38,624 bases of DNA, taken from Desulfomonilaceae bacterium (lineage in GTDB: Bacteria; Desulfobacterota; Desulfomonilia; Desulfomonilales; Desulfomonilaceae). Below are positions 7,559 through 15,398 of this stretch, one piece after another. Location of the stretch: contig JAVHLK010000046.1 of NCBI GenBank assembly GCA_031082285.1, positions 1-38,624 of the forward strand. The letters run 5' to 3'. Numbering within the stretch: position 1 is the stretch's first letter; the number at the start of each line of letters is the position of its first letter. The notes beneath the pieces were generated by a model. It searched no databases. It worked only from the letters and a program-made list of their open reading frames with translations, and was not told where the DNA came from. Position numbers and translations under genes: made by a program.

Positions 7559-10201
7559 ATGAAAAACCTCTCCGAAGTCAAGACGGTTCCCGATTACTTG
7601 AGCGACGGTCGCTTTCGACATGTCCCAGGCGTTCTCGACCAGGAACCTCCCTGGGTTCTGCGAAAACTAATGCCTGTTCTGTCATCTCGGGTCGTGATCG
7701 ACGACTACGTCCAGGACAAGCTGCGCAGCCTGGCCGGTTCCGGGCCGCTCATCTATGCCATGAAATTCCGGAGCATTTATGACCTGCACTATCTCAGAAT
7801 ACGATTCGGGCAACTCGGCCTGCCGCTTCCGTCTTTCGCATTCGGCGTTTCCCCCGCGGAGTCGGGGTCGCTCCTCAAATTGGCCCAAGTGTGGAAAAAC
7901 AGGGTTATAAACGTATTCCACGATCTTGCTCATCCGGAGCCCGTCGACGAACACGTTCTCAAGGAGATCTTGGAGCGCGGAGGTGCGGGGGTTCTTTTTT
8001 TGGTCGATGAGAAGACTTCACGCGCGCGATACATCCATCCGGACGTCGATCCCATCAGAGTTCTCCTTGACCTTCAGGGCCGTCTGGCCGCGTCCATCAC
8101 AGTGGTTCCCATGACGATCCTTTACGACAGGAGGCAGCCCCGGACCATTCGGCCCTTCTGGGAAAGCTTTCTCGGTGACCCGGATCAACCGGGGCCTCTC
8201 AAGAGAATCCTGATCGCGTTGCGTAAGTGGACGGTGCCGGAACTGCTCATCGGCGAGCCGGTATATCTTGTGGGGCAATTCGAGGAATTCGGCTCGGAGA
8301 AGTCTTGGGAGGAACTCCCCTTTGAGGTTCGTCAAGAACTCATTGCATCCATCAATGCCAGGATACGCGTAAACAGGGGGCCGGAAAGACTGTCGCGGAC
8401 CGAAATAAAGGAGCGCGTACTACAGGACCCGCGTCTGAAAAGAGCCGTGGACAGAGCCGTGAACAGAGATCCAGGCTCTGAAAGGAAGGTGCGCAAGCAG
8501 GCCGAATCCTTTGTCGACGAAATAGCGGGCGACCAACGGATCCAGGTCCATCATTTTCTCTTTTATGTATTGAGGTGGCTGTTTGCCACGATCTTTGACG
8601 GGATAGACCTGCGAGAATCGCAGTTCACAGTACTGAAATCAAAGAACCAGGAAGGTTCATTGATCTACGTGTCCTGTCACAAGAGCCATCTCGACTATCT
8701 ACTCGTGGGTTATCTGTCGTTCATCAATCAGATGGCAATTCCGTACATGGCTGCAGGGAAGAACCTCTCATTCTGGCCGGTGGGTCCCATACTTCGTAAT
8801 GCAGGTGCATTTTTCATCCGGCGGACGTTCAAGGGTCTGGGACTCTATCCTCACGTGTTTGCAGCGTACCTCAAAGTCCTGGTGAAGGAAAAGATCAATA
8901 TCAATTACTACATTGAGGGAGGCAGAAGCAGGACCGGCAAGTTCCTCCCTCCCCGAATGGGAATGCTCGCGTTTCTCCTGCAGACGGTGAAGGAAGGCTC
9001 GGTCAAGGATTTGACCTTTGTCCCGACGTTCGTGGGATACGACCAAGTGCCCGAGGAACGGTCCTATCTCAGAGAACTTGCCGGTAAGGACAAGCAAGCG
9101 GAATCCATGTTTGCGTTCGTTCGGTCCAGGGAAATCCTGAAGAGGCGATTTGGAAAGGCATACGTCCGATTTCATGAACCGATATCCTACTTGGACTTCT
9201 GCGATCGGTTCCAGGCCGCCGCGGGGCCGACCGACTCGCCCGGCGTGGAGGACAACAGACAGCTGCTCAACGCGTTCGCGTATTACATAATGCACGGCGT
9301 AGTCAAAGCCGGAGTCGTGACTCCCATAGACCTGGTTTCCGCCGCCCTCGCCTGCGCGAATCGTCGCACGGTGACCCACGCTCACGTCTTGGCGGCTATG
9401 AGGTATTTTATCGACGCTCTTAAAGAGAAGGGAACGGAATACGTTGAAAGCCTGGAACGCATCGATGAAGCCGCGGAGAATACCCTGATTCAGTTCAAGT
9501 CCAGGGGGTTCTTTGAGACGCGCGACGAGGTGCGGCAATCCGAGGAAGCAGCGTACCCGATCAGTGAATCGAAAAGGGCAAACCTGGATTTCTATCGGAA
9601 TTCGTTGATCAACTACCTATGGCCGGAATTCCTGTCGGCGACGGTGCTGCTCAAGGGGAACAGATCGGCCGGCGAGACCCGCGTCAATCTGAAGGAGGAC
9701 TTCACGTTCCTGAAAGACCTGCTGGCCAAGGAAGTAATTTGGAACCCACTGGTCGAGGATGACGAACTCTTGGAATGCTCTCTGGATCTTTTCAGAAAGA
9801 TGGGATGGTTACACGATCCCGCGATGCCGGGGCCCGAGATCTCCAATCGGCACGCCTTGGAATGTTTCCGAGGGGTTATCTCCGATCTGCTGACCGTGTA
9901 TTATCTCGTATTGGCATCCGCCGATGAGGCTGTAACTTCGGGGATTACTCTGAAAGAGTTCATTAAGCGAACAGCGAAGACGTCCATGGCCTTATTCCCT
10001 GAAAATGGGGCTCGTCCCGGGCCGATTCTCGCATCGGTACCGATCTCCAACGCGCTGACCAGATTCACCGAAATGGGCATCCTCGAGTATAAAGCGGCCC
10101 GAAAACAGTTGACTCACCTCATTGACCCGGATCGCATCGAGAAAATCCGAGGTTTCTTGGCCGAAATCCTGGAAATCAAGACTGAGGACTCTCATCCTTG
10201 A
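7559..10201 (+). CDS. plsB: Glycerol-3-phosphate 1-O-acyltransferase PlsB
   Basis: The 880-residue protein (E. coli PlsB is 807) transfers an acyl chain from acyl-ACP or acyl-CoA to sn-1 of glycerol-3-phosphate, the first step of phospholipid synthesis, at the inner face of the membrane. All four acyltransferase blocks are visible: HKSHLD with catalytic His374 and Asp379, GAFFIRR (416-422), YIEGGRSRTGK (451-461) and FVPTFVGYD (487-495). The long N-terminal helical region and the C-terminal region of about 350 residues are typical of PlsB and absent from PlsC or PlsY. The ATG at 7559 has GGAG six bases upstream; a GTG at 7547 in the same frame is a weaker start. It is a single-gene unit. Confidence 0.96.
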   Translation: MKNLSEVKTVPDYLSDGRFRHVPGVLDQEPPWVLRKLMPVLSSRVVIDDYVQDKLRSLAGSGPLIYAMKFRSIYDLHYLRIRFGQLGLPLPSFAFGVSPAESGSLLKLAQVWKNRVINVFHDLAHPEPVDEHVLKEILERGGAGVLFLVDEKTSRARYIHPDVDPIRVLLDLQGRLAASITVVPMTILYDRRQPRTIRPFWESFLGDPDQPGPLKRILIALRKWTVPELLIGEPVYLVGQFEEFGSEKSWEELPFEVRQELIASINARIRVNRGPERLSRTEIKERVLQDPRLKRAVDRAVNRDPGSERKVRKQAESFVDEIAGDQRIQVHHFLFYVLRWLFATIFDGIDLRESQFTVLKSKNQEGSLIYVSCHKSHLDYLLVGYLSFINQMAIPYMAAGKNLSFWPVGPILRNAGAFFIRRTFKGLGLYPHVFAAYLKVLVKEKININYYIEGGRSRTGKFLPPRMGMLAFLLQTVKEGSVKDLTFVPTFVGYDQVPEERSYLRELAGKDKQAESMFAFVRSREILKRRFGKAYVRFHEPISYLDFCDRFQAAAGPTDSPGVEDNRQLLNAFAYYIMHGVVKAGVVTPIDLVSAALACANRRTVTHAHVLAAMRYFIDALKEKGTEYVESLERIDEAAENTLIQFKSRGFFETRDEVRQSEEAAYPISESKRANLDFYRNSLINYLWPEFLSATVLLKGNRSAGETRVNLKEDFTFLKDLLAKEVIWNPLVEDDELLECSLDLFRKMGWLHDPAMPGPEISNRHALECFRGVISDLLTVYYLVLASADEAVTSGITLKEFIKRTAKTSMALFPENGARPGPILASVPISNALTRFTEMGILEYKAARKQLTHLIDPDRIEKIRGFLAEILEIKTEDSHP

Positions 10202-10236
10202 GTTCGGTCACGCATCTGTCGCACTGAGACCGCGGT

Positions 10237-10253
10237 CCCGCGTTCTGCGCGGG
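10237..10253 (+). terminator. GC-rich hairpin after PlsB, possible terminator
   Basis: CCCGCG-TTCTG-CGCGGG is a perfect six-base-pair stem starting 36 bases after the PlsB stop. It has no following T run, so intrinsic termination is uncertain. Confidence 0.3.
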
Positions 10254-10406
10254 AAAGCACAGGTCGCACGGACGCCGTCCATGTCGTCACGGCGACGTCA
10301 CGGCCCGCAGCACTCTCCGGCGGTCGAAGACCGGTAAACGACCGAGTGAGCCGCGGTCCTTTGCATTGCGTTCGCCGGAATGGAAGAGGGTACGCGTAAG
10401 GCAGGC

Positions 10407-10754
10407 CTAACGTCCTCGGTGGTTGCGTCTCCACCGCTCCGCAGCGCTGGTAAATACCCCCTCGCCGTGACCGAGAACCCCGTATCCCCCGTAGAGATCG
10501 AACATGTTGTACGCCTCTTGAATTGTCTTCTTGAAATCGTTGGTCTCCTGACCGGCCGGATTGAGCCATCGTCGAACACCAAAACTCCGTTCATACGGAT
10601 CCGCCTCTCTTGTGGGGTATCCCAGGGGGCGAATCAGCGGATAGTCAACCCCGAAGGGATTGACTTTGACCGTATTGGGCGGAAATGCAAAGGCAAGCGT
10701 ACCCGTTACGGCGATAGCTACACAAAAGAGCGATACCAGGATGGGTCTTCTCAT
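10407..10754 (-). CDS. Small secreted protein of unknown function
   Basis: The 115-residue product has a strong signal peptide (MRRP start, hydrophobic to about residue 23, ending LAFA). The mature part, about 92 residues, is rich in Tyr, Gly, Pro and Arg, with segments such as NPFGVDYPLIRPLGYP and NMFDLYGGYGVLGHGEG. It has no cysteine after processing. I do not recognise the family. The ATG at 10754 is chosen because TGGAG lies six bases upstream; two further ATG codons upstream in frame have no ribosome site. A promoter candidate precedes it and it is divergent from the tRNA gene. Confidence 0.7.
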   Translation of the reverse strand: MRRPILVSLFCVAIAVTGTLAFAFPPNTVKVNPFGVDYPLIRPLGYPTREADPYERSFGVRRWLNPAGQETNDFKKTIQEAYNMFDLYGGYGVLGHGEGVFTSAAERWRRNHRGR

Positions 10755-10808
10755 TGACATCTCCATAGGAGAACGTGATTCCGGCGCAAAAAGCTGGACG
10801 CCGCATTA

Positions 10809-10838
10809 ATAATATCACACAGGTCATTGAATTAGCAA
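10809..10838 (-). promoter_or_regulatory. Candidate promoter of the small secreted protein
   Basis: On the minus strand TTGCTA (10833-10838) is followed after 18 bases by TATTAT (10809-10814), about 55 bases upstream of the ATG at 10754, in an AT-rich intergenic stretch. Confidence 0.4.
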
Positions 10839-10866
10839 TGGTAATATGCAGACATATCTTTTGATA

Positions 10867-10895
10867 TTGACAGGAGCCCATCCATACGATAACGT
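10867..10895 (+). promoter_or_regulatory. Promoter of tRNA-Pro
   Basis: A perfect TTGACA (10867-10872) is followed after 17 bases by TAACGT (10890-10895), placing the transcription start a few bases before the tRNA at 10908. Confidence 0.5.
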
Positions 10896-10907
10896 AAAAT
10901 TTTGTCA

Positions 10908-10984
10908 CGGGGCGTAGCGCAGTCTGGTAGCGTACCTGAATGGGGTTCAGGTGGTCGCTGGTTCAAATCCAGTCGCCCCGACCA
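10908..10984 (+). tRNA. tRNA-Pro (anticodon GGG)
   Basis: The 77-base sequence folds into a full cloverleaf. The acceptor stem CGGGGCG pairs with CGCCCCG, the D arm is GCGC..GCG, the anticodon arm CCTGA-ATGGGGT-TCAGG shows GGG at positions 34-36, and the T arm CTGG-TTCAAAT-CCAG follows. The discriminator is A and the CCA end is encoded. It closely resembles E. coli tRNA-Pro(GGG), which reads CCC and CCU codons. It stands alone with its own promoter and terminator, just before the start of the glycan locus. Confidence 0.97.
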
Positions 10985-10999
10985 CGGATTTCTTAAGAG

Positions 11000-11038
11000 A
11001 ACCGCCTAGTTGCTTGTCGAAAGCTCGGGCGGTTTTTC
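11000..11038 (+). terminator. Intrinsic terminator after tRNA-Pro
   Basis: AACCGCC (11000-11006) pairs with GGCGGTT (11028-11034) and the stem is followed by a T run (TTTTTC), sixteen bases after the tRNA end. Confidence 0.75.
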
Positions 11039-11070
11039 TTTGAGCACAATCGGCATGGCCGAGCAATCCT

Positions 11071-12042
11071 TCACTTGGTCCGGAGGCGACCACCGGATTC
11101 CAACAAATCAAGGAAAGCCGCTTTCAACCGCCGAAGCGGCCCAGTGTAACGCCAGCTCCGTGATTGCAGGACCCGCAACATCTTATTACGCAGAGCTTCC
11201 TGATTCTGCCTGAGGACGTCGTTTTCCTTTCTGAGGCGTTCATTCTCTTTCGCAACGTCCTCGCCGGCTGAACCGGGAACGGTGTCGGGGGATGACGGAT
11301 CCCGTTTCTTGGCCACGTAGACCTGAGATTTGGGAATAAGAGTGTCCAACAAGGACTCAACTATATCGGATCCGCCATTCTTGTGAAATTCGTCCCAGAC
11401 CTCTTCCCAAAGCCTCACCAAATGAGTCCGAGCCTCTTGTCCGGTGGGCTTGCCACGACACGACGGCCAATTACACGAGTGGTGAGACGAGGAAATGATA
11501 GTGAAAACCCACCATAATGATGAAGAAAAGCCGACGAACGATCTTGACACAATCTCAAGTCCCGCATCAGTCAAAATCGATTCAATCTCAGCGCGATCAA
11601 AAACATGAATGTGGTTCGGGGGCTGAAAATATGAGGGATCGGCCACCAGTGCCAAGAGATTCTCCGAGAGCGAGTCGGGCACGGTAATGAGATACCGAGC
11701 ATCGGCAGTTCCGACACGGATCATCTCAGTCACAAGGCGTCGCGGGTTGGGCACATGCTCCAAGACTTCTTGAGCGATCACCGCGGTCACCGAACCGTCG
11801 TGAAGAGGAATGGGATCGCCGTCACTGCGAATGCACCCAAAGGACCGCACCGCGTTGCCGTTCATCCCCGCATGCGCACATTTCAGGTTCTCCGGATCTA
11901 TATCCAAAGCGATCACCCCAGCCCCGACTCGGCCCACCCGCACGCAAGTCTGCCCAATGCCGCAGCCGATGTCCAGAACGGTATCCCTGTCCGTAACCGT
12001 AAAACCCGGGTACAACGTTAACGAGTTCAGCAGGGTAGCCAT
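11071..12042 (-). CDS. SAM-dependent methyltransferase with coiled coil and C-terminal SWR motif
   Basis: Residues about 20-170 are a class I methyltransferase: motif I VLDIGCGIGQT, the acidic LDIDPEN after beta-2, and AQEVLEHVPNPRRL, typical of the Methyltransf_11 group. Residues about 260-300 form a short coiled coil (ENERLRKENDVLRQNQEAL). The chain then ends with RSWRYTGPLRRL, a motif that recurs at the C-termini of many bacterial glycosyltransferases and glycan methyltransferases. That tail and the location point to methylation of a sugar or chain end in the surface polysaccharide. The ATG lacks a close ribosome site. The frame stays open 14 codons upstream to a TAG, and those codons read like protein (SHERKRLFN), so the N-terminus may be shortened. 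It is last in the leftward block. Confidence 0.85.
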   Translation of the reverse strand: MATLLNSLTLYPGFTVTDRDTVLDIGCGIGQTCVRVGRVGAGVIALDIDPENLKCAHAGMNGNAVRSFGCIRSDGDPIPLHDGSVTAVIAQEVLEHVPNPRRLVTEMIRVGTADARYLITVPDSLSENLLALVADPSYFQPPNHIHVFDRAEIESILTDAGLEIVSRSFVGFSSSLWWVFTIISSSHHSCNWPSCRGKPTGQEARTHLVRLWEEVWDEFHKNGGSDIVESLLDTLIPKSQVYVAKKRDPSSPDTVPGSAGEDVAKENERLRKENDVLRQNQEALRNKMLRVLQSRSWRYTGPLRRLKAAFLDLLESGGRLRTK

Positions 12043-12250
12043 GTTGAAGAGCCGCTTCCTTTCGTGGGAATTTCCGAGCTTTGCCTATGGGCATAAGTGA
12101 CGCCGGAAGATTAGGTTCTTCAGACGTATCCGTTCAGGGGGAGCCCGACGCTCACCATGAAGACAGTGAACATGCCCCTGGGCTGATGAGTCGAAAGAAA
12201 TTCGCCGTCACGCGGAAAATTCCGATAGTATGAACTGATCCATGTGCATC

Positions 12251-12961
12251 CTATCCAAGAAATACGGTCCGTAATGCCCGGAGCAGGAGAATCCCGGTCT
12301 TCCGGACGGAGTCAAACATCTCGCTGATTTCGAGGCATAGAATGAAGGAGAAGGCATAGAACCACGAAGGATACTTGTGCAGCCAACGCATCGGAGCGCG
12401 TACAAGATTCAGACCGGTTTTGGATGTCATGACCAGTGACGCATAGCAGCCTCCTATGAGGGCACCCGCAATCATGTCCGTCGGGTAATGAAGGCCTACA
12501 TACATTCTCGGCAGAAAGCAGAAGATAAACACCCAAGCCAGGGCGAGTATCCCCATCCTCTTGGAAACAAACAGTAGGCCCGCGGCCAAAGCAGAAAAGA
12601 ACACGGCGTGGTCGCTGGGGAAAGCGCTCCAGTCACTCAGCAGCACCGTATCCATTCCATACGGCACCTTGAAATCTATGCGTGGATCGTGAATGGGTCT
12701 GATGCGGTACGGCATAGCCACGGCCAAGAATCTGCCCACCAGTAAGGCTATGAAACTTGAGCCGATCAACAAGGTGATACGCTCACGAACCCCGGTGTCC
12801 GGATCCTCATGTCGAAACCATAACCACCAGCACATTGCGCATATTATGCCGCCCTTGACAAGAGAGTTGCTGATCAGACTTACCACGATGTTGTCAAAGA
12901 TCTCACTCTTGTTGGAAACTGCCTGAAAACACGACATTATCGACGAATCGATGAAGTTCAA
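12251..12961 (-). CDS. PAP2-family membrane phosphatase
   Basis: The product (about 236 residues) has five or six membrane helices and the three PAP2 catalytic blocks: YRIRP (motif 1 arginine), FPSDHAVFF (motif 2 histidine) and RMYVGLHYPTD (motif 3 Arg, nucleophile-activating His and Asp). Members remove phosphate from lipid phosphates such as undecaprenyl pyrophosphate or lipid A at the periplasmic face. Inside a polysaccharide locus, recycling of the lipid carrier is a reasonable guess. The start is uncertain: a TTG at 12961 has GGAG eight bases upstream and gives a natural N-terminus (NFIDSSIMS). An ATG at 13021 has no ribosome site and would overlap the tail of the upstream transferase. 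Confidence 0.88.
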   Translation of the reverse strand: MNFIDSSIMSCFQAVSNKSEIFDNIVVSLISNSLVKGGIICAMCWWLWFRHEDPDTGVRERITLLIGSSFIALLVGRFLAVAMPYRIRPIHDPRIDFKVPYGMDTVLLSDWSAFPSDHAVFFSALAAGLLFVSKRMGILALAWVFIFCFLPRMYVGLHYPTDMIAGALIGGCYASLVMTSKTGLNLVRAPMRWLHKYPSWFYAFSFILCLEISEMFDSVRKTGILLLRALRTVFLG

Positions 12962-13032
12962 GCTTGATGCTCCGCAACATCCCAACGCACGGGCCGATCT
13001 TTCGTTCGGTACCCCGTGCATGGGAATCGAGA

Positions 13033-13147
13033 TTATTTCGAAGACTTCGCCAGCTTTTTGGAAGAAGGGGAAGAACCCCTGATATGCTCAACGAAGTTTC
13101 CAATGTGCGGCACTCGAGCGAGTCGTGGATCCTCGTAAACATCAACA
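13033..13147 (-). pseudogene. Out-of-frame tail of the upstream glycosyltransferase
   Basis: After the stop at 13148 the next frame continues for about 38 codons with protein-like content (NVDVYEDPRLARV, PHIGNFVEHIRG, KKLAKSSK) and ends at a TAA at 13033-13035. Removing one G from the CCCGGGACCGGG run near 13160 joins the frames smoothly as WPGPGNVDVYED. This suggests a true frameshift or a sequencing error in a short G/C run. Confidence 0.5.
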
Positions 13148-15217
13148 TTACCCGGTCCCGGGCCACACACGGAATTTGTAAGCGGTCATGACCTCGTATT
13201 CGTATTTGAGAGGCTCAGTAGCCGCAATGAACTCCAGCCTGCCGGTGCTGCGGTAGTCTGCGAGTAGTTCAAAACAGTGCCGATACAATTCCACATCCCT
13301 GTTCAGGCCTCCAAAGTACTCACGACTGGACGGTTTGCCCTGAAGGACCGATGTGTCGAACATGAACTTGAGACGCGGTATCCGAACCACGCCCCGCTCC
13401 TGTACGGCCTGTGCCACGGCAGCCAATTTCAGAGGATCCATTACCGGCAGCACGATCAAGTCCGTCGACTCAAGACCAAGTCGATCGATTATGGATAGGA
13501 ATTCGGTCCGGACCGCCTCTTGGATTCCGATCTCCCGTGCCGTGAAAGGAAACGGCGTCCTCTTGGACTTCACCGAACGGGCAGATTCGAGCCTTTCCCA
13601 AAGCACCTTCATGAGCCTCCCGACGGGACCTACTATCGTCCCCGAATGGTCGTCGGCCCTCCCCCTGTCTGTCCACTGCAAGATGCCCCGCGTGCATCTT
13701 GTCGTCAACGCTGCGATGCGTTCACTCACGTCATGCACGAAATTGCTGCCGGCGAACAATTTCTGCTCCCTCGATTTGTTGCGTCCGGTCAGAGTTCTTG
13801 GGTTCGAGCAGATGAAATCATCGTGTCGGTGACGTGTCCCGCCAATTGAAGTCCCCCGGCAATCGGTCTTGAACGAGCACTCGTGTATCCGGTAATTGTC
13901 ATCCGATGCCTCATCGCGAAGGAGCCCGCGGTAGACGGCAAGGTCCTCCGGCCACACCGAAGGATCATGCACGACCACTGCCTTGAACGTGCTCCGCGTA
14001 GTTGCTCCGGATTGCGGCCGATTCCGTTGCGAGGAATGGCTCAACGCGGTTTTCCCTCGCATAAAAACCTCTTTGCTCGCTGCCTCATACAACAGGTCCA
14101 TCGCCCCATCATAGCGATCTCGAGTGTGTCCTGCATCAATCTGTTCGATGGATCGTCGCGCGTAACGCTCCTGGAGGTACGGTGAATCAATGAGTGCAAT
14201 GATATGATCGGTGAACGATCGAAAGTCTTCCGCGATCAGTAATCTGTCTCGATCCACGTTCAATCCTGAGACGGCTTTCCCTGTCGCGACAACGGGTTTT
14301 CCCAGAGTCATGGCCTCGAGCAACTTGATATTGCATCCGGCTCCATACATGATCGGACAGATGACTATTCTGCACTGATCATAGAAATCCGCAACCTTGT
14401 CCAGCCGGCCCAACTTATGAACCGAATAGTCATGTATACCGAACTCATCCGAGACCTTTCCTGCCAGCACGAATTTGATTCCACGCGGTTTGAGCTCCGG
14501 CAGATAACTCTCGAAATAGAAATCGCGGATACTCTCGACATTGGGCGACCATGCGCTGCTCAAAAAACCAATGTCGAAGCGCTTTGGGGATTCTTGACGG
14601 TCGGATGGAGGTATGGGCACATAGGGAGGAACGTACCAGACCCGATCCGGAGGGAGGTGTTCGAGAAAACTGCTCTTTTCTTGAGGGGATATGGCTATGA
14701 CGTGGTCGAACCGCGCAAGAAGTTCGTCTTCCAGGGCCGCCTCCTGATGGAGATCATCGCCCCCGGTCGAGACCAATTCTCTCAGCGATGCCCATCGATT
14801 GTGGGTTTCGACGATAGAGACGCATTCCCGGCCCGTGCACTTCAGGAGTGCAGCGCTCGCGGCACTGTTGGTGACAAGGATATCCGCCTGCCCGATCTCC
14901 TCCCGGACTTCCGGACAACCGGCGAGCATGTCGAACGCGGCCGCATGCTCATGAAGATTCCACGCACTGAAATGGCGATAAAGCTTCGCACGAAAACTCG
15001 GCGCCTTTCGCGACAGCTTGATGAATCGAATCCCTACGCTCCCAAAGCGATCTTCGAAACCATGTTTCAGGTGCTCTTCACCCTCGGTCAGCAGGACGAC
15101 GATTCGAAGGTCCATTCCCCTGCGAACCAAATAGTCCGCGTGATTGGCAACGACGAGGGAGCCCCCCGTTACGGCCGGATGGAACATGTAGTGGTTGAAG
15201 AACACGACCAGGGGCAC
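13148..15217 (-). CDS. Two-part glycosyltransferase: GT4 domain plus partial second transferase domain
   Basis: The 689-residue product begins with a full GT-B, GT4-like transferase (about 1-400): an N-terminal Rossmann half with HPAVTGGSLVV and a C-terminal half with YGAGCNIKLLEAMTLGKPVVAT, where the glutamate binds the nucleotide-sugar. A linker of about 40 residues follows. The remaining 250 residues resemble only the N-terminal half of another GT-B transferase and stop at WPGTG, just where a frameshift is suspected. Even with the frameshift repaired no second nucleotide-sugar half is present, so the second domain may be non-catalytic or truncated. The GTG at 15217 with GGAGG seven bases upstream fixes the start; the frame extends 21 codons further. 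It belongs to the leftward glycan block. Donor and acceptor are unknown. Confidence 0.85.
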   Translation of the reverse strand: MPLVVFFNHYMFHPAVTGGSLVVANHADYLVRRGMDLRIVVLLTEGEEHLKHGFEDRFGSVGIRFIKLSRKAPSFRAKLYRHFSAWNLHEHAAAFDMLAGCPEVREEIGQADILVTNSAASAALLKCTGRECVSIVETHNRWASLRELVSTGGDDLHQEAALEDELLARFDHVIAISPQEKSSFLEHLPPDRVWYVPPYVPIPPSDRQESPKRFDIGFLSSAWSPNVESIRDFYFESYLPELKPRGIKFVLAGKVSDEFGIHDYSVHKLGRLDKVADFYDQCRIVICPIMYGAGCNIKLLEAMTLGKPVVATGKAVSGLNVDRDRLLIAEDFRSFTDHIIALIDSPYLQERYARRSIEQIDAGHTRDRYDGAMDLLYEAASKEVFMRGKTALSHSSQRNRPQSGATTRSTFKAVVVHDPSVWPEDLAVYRGLLRDEASDDNYRIHECSFKTDCRGTSIGGTRHRHDDFICSNPRTLTGRNKSREQKLFAGSNFVHDVSERIAALTTRCTRGILQWTDRGRADDHSGTIVGPVGRLMKVLWERLESARSVKSKRTPFPFTAREIGIQEAVRTEFLSIIDRLGLESTDLIVLPVMDPLKLAAVAQAVQERGVVRIPRLKFMFDTSVLQGKPSSREYFGGLNRDVELYRHCFELLADYRSTGRLEFIAATEPLKYEYEVMTAYKFRVWPGTG

Positions 15218-15398
15218 TGTCTCACCTCCAGCGGGCACCTTCAGAGCAAGGAATTGCTTCATCCGCATCCGGATCTTCACCGACGGCCCCGCTCACGCTT
15301 CGCCCCGGGTCTCATGCCGAGCAAATGTCAACAGCCCATCATGGCGAAAAGTCGGGCAGAACTAGAAAGTGCGCAACCGTCGATCGTGTCGGCAAATC

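Noticed and set aside
10908-10984. Attachment-site duplication of the tRNA-Pro 3' end
   Set aside because: No second copy of the tRNA end and no integrase gene were noticed in the window by eye.
12903-13166. Small frame that could start at TAATG after the two-part transferase, as a coupled gene
   Set aside because: Its product is not protein-like, whereas the neighbouring frame continues the transferase sequence plausibly.
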